Made by a program: the position numbers and the translations under genes
NCBI GenBank assembly: GCA_013399695.1
Contig: VXAU01002430.1
Coordinates: 126,007 to 190,006, forward strand
Direction: 5' to 3'
Length of the DNA: 64,000 nt
DNA from: Formicarius rufipectus
Taxonomy: Eukaryota; Chordata; Aves; Passeriformes; Formicariidae
Notes under the pieces: generated by a model
What the model saw: only the letters and a program-made list of their open reading frames with translations
The model's database searches: none
Told to the model about the DNA's origin: nothing
In this document: piece by piece, positions 59,471-64,000 of the stretch
Position numbering within the stretch: position 1 is the stretch's first letter
How the letters are laid out: every line of letters begins with the position of its first letter

Positions 59471-60839
59471 CCCCCACACACCCCGTGCTGCCAGCGCTGG
59501 CCCTCGTTTTCTACCCCATTAATGATGTACCACCAGGGCAGAGTCAGGAGAGGTTAAGCAATCAGTTCATTGAGGTTTCCCTCCCGGCGGGGGATGCCCA
59601 CTGCTCCGGGGGACGGCAACGCACACCCACTGCCTGCGCTGGCAAACAAACACAATTTGGGAGGCACAGAATTCCCGGGTTGCTTCCCGTTTAACATCGG
59701 GGGCTGGTGAGGGAAAACACACCGGGCAGAATGCGGAGGGTGCTGATGCTGCAGCCTCACACCTCGTCCACACACCGAACTGAAACGCTGCTAAAGCTTT
59801 CCTCTGCCACTACACTGTATTTACACAGCAGTGCTTTCAAAGGGACTAATCCCATAAGCACAGATTACCCCCCTCCCCACACCTCCCACGGAAGGGTTTA
59901 TAGGATCAAGCACAGCTCTGTAATACTAAAACAAAAGACCTGATCCTGCACAAGGCAGTGCCCTGATTAGACAGTGGCCTGAGATGGAAGAGCTGGGCTC
60001 CATTTCTGACCCAGCCACAGGCTGAGATCCCATGGTCAAACCAGCTCTGCAAACAGAGAAGCTCCTCATCTTCCCAAGCTCCAGCTCTGTGTGCATGAAG
60101 AGCTTCAGCTGCTCTGGACATGGGAACCACATGTACACATAGATATTAATATTTATAGCCTGTATTTACTGAGTGTGCAGCACAAACTGACTGTAGTTGA
60201 GCCTGCTGGGTGCTTCTTCTCCAAAGCACCCCAGCAAGCAGGACTGAGGTCCCACAGCAACACTCAGCTCACTGCAAGGGTGGCATTTCCCCAGGCTCAC
60301 ACAGCAAGCCCTGTGTGGGAACCTCAGTGGGCACCCTGTGTGCCTGATTGCCCTGGGCTCCTCTGAAGATGCCACTGTCCTCAGCCTGGTGCCCCGGCCA
60401 AGCCCGGTGACCCAGGGACTATCTGCTGGCTGCTCATGGCTCTGGGACCAGGGGGATGTGCTGTCCAGGCCAGCTTCCCTGGGATGCAGAATGCCCTCCC
60501 ACTGGGTCCTGTGTCAAAACAGCCTGGTCCTGTCACATCAAACTAATGGATGCAACCGCAGATCTACCAGAATCTTGTGGGATGCATATAAATACACAGG
60601 GCTGGTTTTATTATCCCCCTTAAATAAAGCGGGGGGAAGAGAAGACAATGTTAATTTGATTTTGGAGTTTCTCCCAACTGGCGTAATGTTGGATGGAGGA
60701 AATGACACCAATTTCCCTGGCAAGTGCTCTCTGCATTCAGTCTGATCCTTTGACACTGCCTGGAGAGGCCAGAGGAGCAACGCTGAGGACTTTGTGCTCT
60801 TGTAGTTTTGACTGACACTTCTCAGGACATGCTAATCAT
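59471..60839. other. Unique non-coding sequence, nothing recognised
   Basis: Unique sequence with a modest CpG patch at 59575-59640 and an AT-rich part around 60570-60680. No exon, RNA gene or repeat family. Confidence 0.35.
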
Positions 60840-61120
60840 CGTCCAGGGAAAAAAGTGAAGGAAAAGGTCTGTCTCCAGATAGGCAATTCTATTAAATCTA
60901 CTGATGTTAATAAAAAACTCCTTTTGCTTATGGAAGCAGGCTATGCTCTGCAGGGCTTAATGTTCCACAGCCAAGGGGGGTCTCTGTGCCAGCTGAAGTC
61001 ATTGGACATTTTTACTCTCCCGATTAAAACCAGCACTACTATGACTGTACTTATCAGGAGTAAAGGATGGAGGAGAAGGATTTATTTAGTGGGAGCAAAA
61101 TGCTGACGGAAAATTAGGAT
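60840..61120. promoter_or_regulatory. Candidate conserved non-coding element
   Basis: AT-rich block with GGCAATTCTATTAAATCTAC and GTTAATAAAAAAC. It is free of repeats and lies left of the hairpin element. Inferred from composition. Confidence 0.28.
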
Positions 61121-61344
61121 GCTCCAATTCTCTAGATGAAGAATCCTTCCAAGAAAATTGTCTTTTTAGCAAGACAGCAAGTTCTTGTGGATCATTCAGG
61201 CCACAGGAGGCAAAAGTCACTGGGGCTCCTGGCAAAGCACGTGGCTCTTGCTGGAAGGTGGCCAGGCTGGTCCCAGCATCCAGAAGAGCTAATGGGAAGA
61301 CTCACAATGGCTTCAGTGGGCTCTGTACTGGGGCCTTAGCAAAT
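61121..61344. other. Unique sequence, nothing recognised
   Basis: Short unique interval of moderate GC between a candidate conserved block and an A-rich tract. Confidence 0.35.
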
Positions 61345-61400
61345 GCAATTAAAAAGAAAAGAAAAAAAGAAAAAAAAAAAAGCAAAAGCAAAAAGCAAAG
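61345..61400 (+). repeat. A-rich low-complexity tract
   Basis: Poly(A) interrupted by G, then AAAGC units (AAAAGCAAAAGCAAAAAGC). Confidence 0.9.
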
Positions 61401-61507
61401 ACCAGAGCAGTACACAACAGCTGTAGCCCTCCTAAGCCTTTCTTTTTTGCAAATGCTTCCCTTGGCGGCTTTATTTCATTTTATTATAATAAACTTCAAA
61501 AGGTGTA

Positions 61508-61685
61508 TTTGATCTGCCAGCATTTTTTTCCCTGTCCACCAGGAGTTCATTTCAGCTGTGCAAGGCAGCAAATACTGTACATTAGGTTAATTTTCATTTC
61601 AGCTGTACAACATACATTATTGTTTCACTGCTTGGCTTTAGTGAACTCCTGGTGGATGCAGTCAAAACCATACCAGCAGATCAAA
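61508..61685. mobile_element. 178-bp imperfect hairpin with terminal inverted repeats (MITE-like)
   Basis: The left end TTTGATCTGC (61508-61517) is the exact reverse complement of the right end GCAGATCAAA (61676-61685). Further in, TCCACCAGGAGTTCA (61535-61549) pairs exactly with 61642-61656, with a two-base offset. TGTA lies directly outside both ends (61504-61507 and 61686-61689), like a target-site duplication. The arms pair partially for about 60 bases around a roughly 70-base loop. A 14-mer, TTCATTTCAGCTGT, is repeated inside (61546 and 61593). It has no coding capacity. It fits a small non-autonomous DNA transposon or a long structured RNA. A microRNA precursor is less likely because the loop is so large. 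Confidence 0.45.
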
Positions 61686-61689
61686 TGTA

Positions 61690-61930
61690 CTCTTTGAAGT
61701 TCCCTATAATGAAACATCTTTTTAAAAAAATAAAAAAGAGAGAAAAAAAAAGGCAAAAGCTTTCAGAAAGCTTTAAAATATCCTGAATTGTTTGGAGCAT
61801 TTTAATGCTTTGTCCTGTCCTTTCTAAAAGTAAGTAATGAGAGATTTCATCCTCTCCATCATCCTCTCCAGATTTTACTCCTGGCAGAAGTTATAGTATG
61901 GATGAAGTAGAAATTAATCTCTTTGAGGCA
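61690..61930. promoter_or_regulatory. AT-rich block right of the hairpin
   Basis: AT-rich, with A-rich runs at 61722-61750 and TCAGAAAGCTTTAAAATATCC. It may belong to the same conserved-looking region as the hairpin. Weak evidence. Confidence 0.22.
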
Positions 61931-64000
61931 CAGCTCAACTTAAATGAGCTTGAAGTGACCATGAACCACACAGTGGCTGTAATGTAAAAAATCCAAAACA
62001 ACTGAAACTGGGATTTGAAGGCAGGAGTGGACTCTGAAGTCTACGAACTACCTCCAACTTCCCTCCAGGAACACGCTGAATTCCCTTACAAACCCCAGTG
62101 AATAGGACATGGCCTTTGCAAATGTCACCGAGAAGGTCCCTCCTTGTCACGAGGCTCCCACAATCCCCCCACGGGTCCCACTCCTTCCCTCATGGATTTC
62201 CGTCGGTTCAGTTGAATTATCCTCCTGGTTTCCCCATCCCCCAGCTTCCCCTGACTTGCTTTCCTGAGCCGCACAGGGTACAACCCACACAAAGGGCACC
62301 AAACTCCACACGGGAAAGGCTGGAACCTCCAAGCACCCCTTTCCCACCAGTGGATTGGAAGGTGGAACTGCATCCTGACTGACACCCCCTCCAACACCTG
62401 GAGGAGACGACCTGACCCTGATTTCAAGCAAACTTCACTGACTCCATTTCTTGTGATTTGAGAACATGTAAAGCTTGTGATTAAATAGGATTAACCAAAC
62501 AGGATCAGGTCTCTGGAATAAAGCAGTTTCAGTAACCAGTTCTCACAGAAGAGCCCAAGAGCACGTGAAGGCATCTGGATTATCAGTGATGGACCCTTGG
62601 AACGAATTTTGGAGATACTCAACTGGTGCAAAGCGAGAGGAGTGTCTGGTTTGGGGTTATTTCCCAAGTGAGATGGTTTCAGCATCCCGGTGGTGCCCGT
62701 GGCACCCCCAGAGCTCAGCCCAGCCCAGCTCCCCAGCCCCCGGGGGTGCTGCCCAGCCCTCCAGGCCCTCCCTGCTCCCACCCACGGGTGTGTTCACCGA
62801 GGCAAGAGCTGCCCCCACGGCCCTGGAGGTCGACAGGCTGTGAATGGCTCCACCCTCCTGTGAACCTTCTGTCGGGGACTCTGAGAGCTGTGCTTCCCTC
62901 CCGGAATCGTCTCACAGCCAACACCCCACTGTGGACAAAGCAATGAGTATTTGAAGCACCCCGCACAGAAAGGAAGGAAAACAAGACACTTTGTGTACAC
63001 CATTAGTTTTATGCATCTTGCAAGTGCAGTTCCCCAGCTAGAAAATCTCCCACAGTTTTTGGTTCCCTTTGAACAAAATCACGTTGGACTTCTGATGAAT
63101 AGCTCAGCTCAAAATACACTTGAAGGCTTTTCCTTGAATTTTAACTTGGGAGTAAATAACCTACAGTGAAGCTAATTGTATTGAAAATTCAGAATATTGA
63201 GGAAACGTTACATGTGATAAATATTTACCCTGAAGGAATTCAAAGGGAGTCTGTAACAATTTATTTCTAACCAATACCAAGTAGTATTAAATTGCAGGGA
63301 AAACACAGCCCCAAACCCTATATTTTTCCAACTTGTACTAATGATTGTTCTTTGTGAAAAATGCCAGACAACAATGTCCTTTAAGCATGCAGTGACACAC
63401 CAGGATGGGGGCTCATACTCTGCCTCAACATATTTCATCCCAACGTCCTCTGCGAAACAACGGATTGATTCTGCTTTCACTTAAATTGGTGTAACTAATT
63501 AGACCCAACTAGAATTACTCCTGATCCTATTCATGTAAACAGTCTTGATGACTTCAGTGGGGCTATTAGTGAAAATAAGGACTCACACAGAGTAAGGATT
63601 TATGGGCTCAAATCCTCTCTATTTGAAGCCTCGGGAAAATGCAGCCAATTCCAACACAGAAGGAGAAAGCTGAGCTGTGCACAGCTTAAGAGTGGAAGAG
63701 TGACAAAGGGGGAACATTTTGGCCAAATAAACTGGGAGAAAAATCACTCTGTGAAAAAACTGTCAAGGAAAAGAGCTGGTGCTGAGATTTTCCAAAGGAG
63801 TACCCAGAGAGAGGCCGGGAAATGCAGAAGGCACTGGTGACATGAGGGGCTGTGAGTGCTCAGCACCCCACGGCTCCCACCACAGCCCTCGCCTGAGAAA
63901 GGTATTTGAGAATGTTTATCCACACAGGATTTTTCCTTTAAGCCAAAACTAGTGAGGACATGCATGGAAATGGGAAAGGTTTCATTTTGAGCTTGCCTTG
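61931..64000. other. Unique non-coding sequence to the right edge
   Basis: GC-moderate to 62950, then AT-richer at 62950-63740 with possible weak conserved patches (TTTATTTCTAACCAATACC and GTGTAACTAATTAGACC). No exon, RNA gene or repeat family recognised up to the window edge. Confidence 0.35.

Noticed and set aside
61508..61685. MicroRNA precursor interpretation of the hairpin.
   Set aside because: The paired region is interrupted and the loop is about 70 bases or more, unlike typical precursors. I also recognise no known mature sequence.
1..64000. tRNA, rRNA, CRISPR array, prokaryotic operon or intact retroviral genes.
   Set aside because: I searched by eye for tRNA B-box-like sequence, regularly spaced palindromic repeats and retroviral protein motifs and found none. 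The CR1 content and composition fit a bird genome.

Overview
This is a 64-kb piece of a vertebrate nuclear genome, almost certainly a bird. The main evidence is the set of CR1 non-LTR retrotransposon 3' ends on both strands, several ending in the CR1 octamer tail (ATTCTGTG/ATTCTATG). There is also one solo-LTR-like block, and I saw no Alu- or L1-like repeats. A songbird or other neoavian is plausible, but the sequence alone does not prove it. I see no bacterial or viral operon, tRNA, rRNA or CRISPR array. No open reading frame in the window has a protein domain I recognise. The long GC-rich frames are chance frames, repeat-driven frames or antisense readings of repeats.

The strongest gene evidence is on the minus strand at the left. 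A CpG island (about 9.05-10.66 kb) is interrupted by a 304-base assembly gap at 9671-9974. It contains a well-placed ATG followed by a splice donor (after 9250, minus strand). About 3.4 kb downstream on the same strand is a 49-bp exon (5840-5888) with a long pyrimidine tract, a clean acceptor and a strong donor. Together they look like the 5' end of a gene running leftwards out of the window; I could not identify it. Inside the island, right of the gap, is a perfectly phased 24-bp x 14 minisatellite (10033-10368).

Right of the island, from about 10.7 to 64 kb, the window looks like a regulatory gene desert. Unique GC-moderate sequence alternates with AT-rich, low-repeat blocks rich in TAATTA, octamer and similar motifs, which look like conserved non-coding elements: about 14.6-15.9, 17.5-17.8, 18.8-18.9, 20.8-21.0, 22.5-22.8, 25.6-25.8, 40.55-41.3, 46.9-47.2, 48.0-48.56, 55.7-56.2, 58.9-59.5 and 60.8-61.9 kb. 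Two more lie left of the island (5.2-5.65 and 7.2-7.5 kb). A second CpG-rich block lies at 45.85-46.88 kb. Conservation is inferred from composition, not measured.

Repeats include about ten CR1 fragments, two of which (41.8 and 49.0 kb) are nearly identical, and an LTR-like block bounded by a 34-bp perfect direct repeat (28.87-29.67 kb). A 16-bp minisatellite seems to have grown from a CR1 octamer tail (37.02-37.35 kb). There are also a pyrimidine minisatellite (28.4-28.6 kb), a TCTA/TC microsatellite next to a CR1 tail (49.2 kb), and a 178-bp hairpin with terminal inverted repeats and flanking TGTA (61.5-61.7 kb).

The most useful items to follow up are the 49-bp exon with its CpG-island promoter, the hairpin element, the in-frame 24-bp minisatellite, the CR1-tail minisatellite and two candidate internal exons (12146-12265 plus, 56621-56737 minus).
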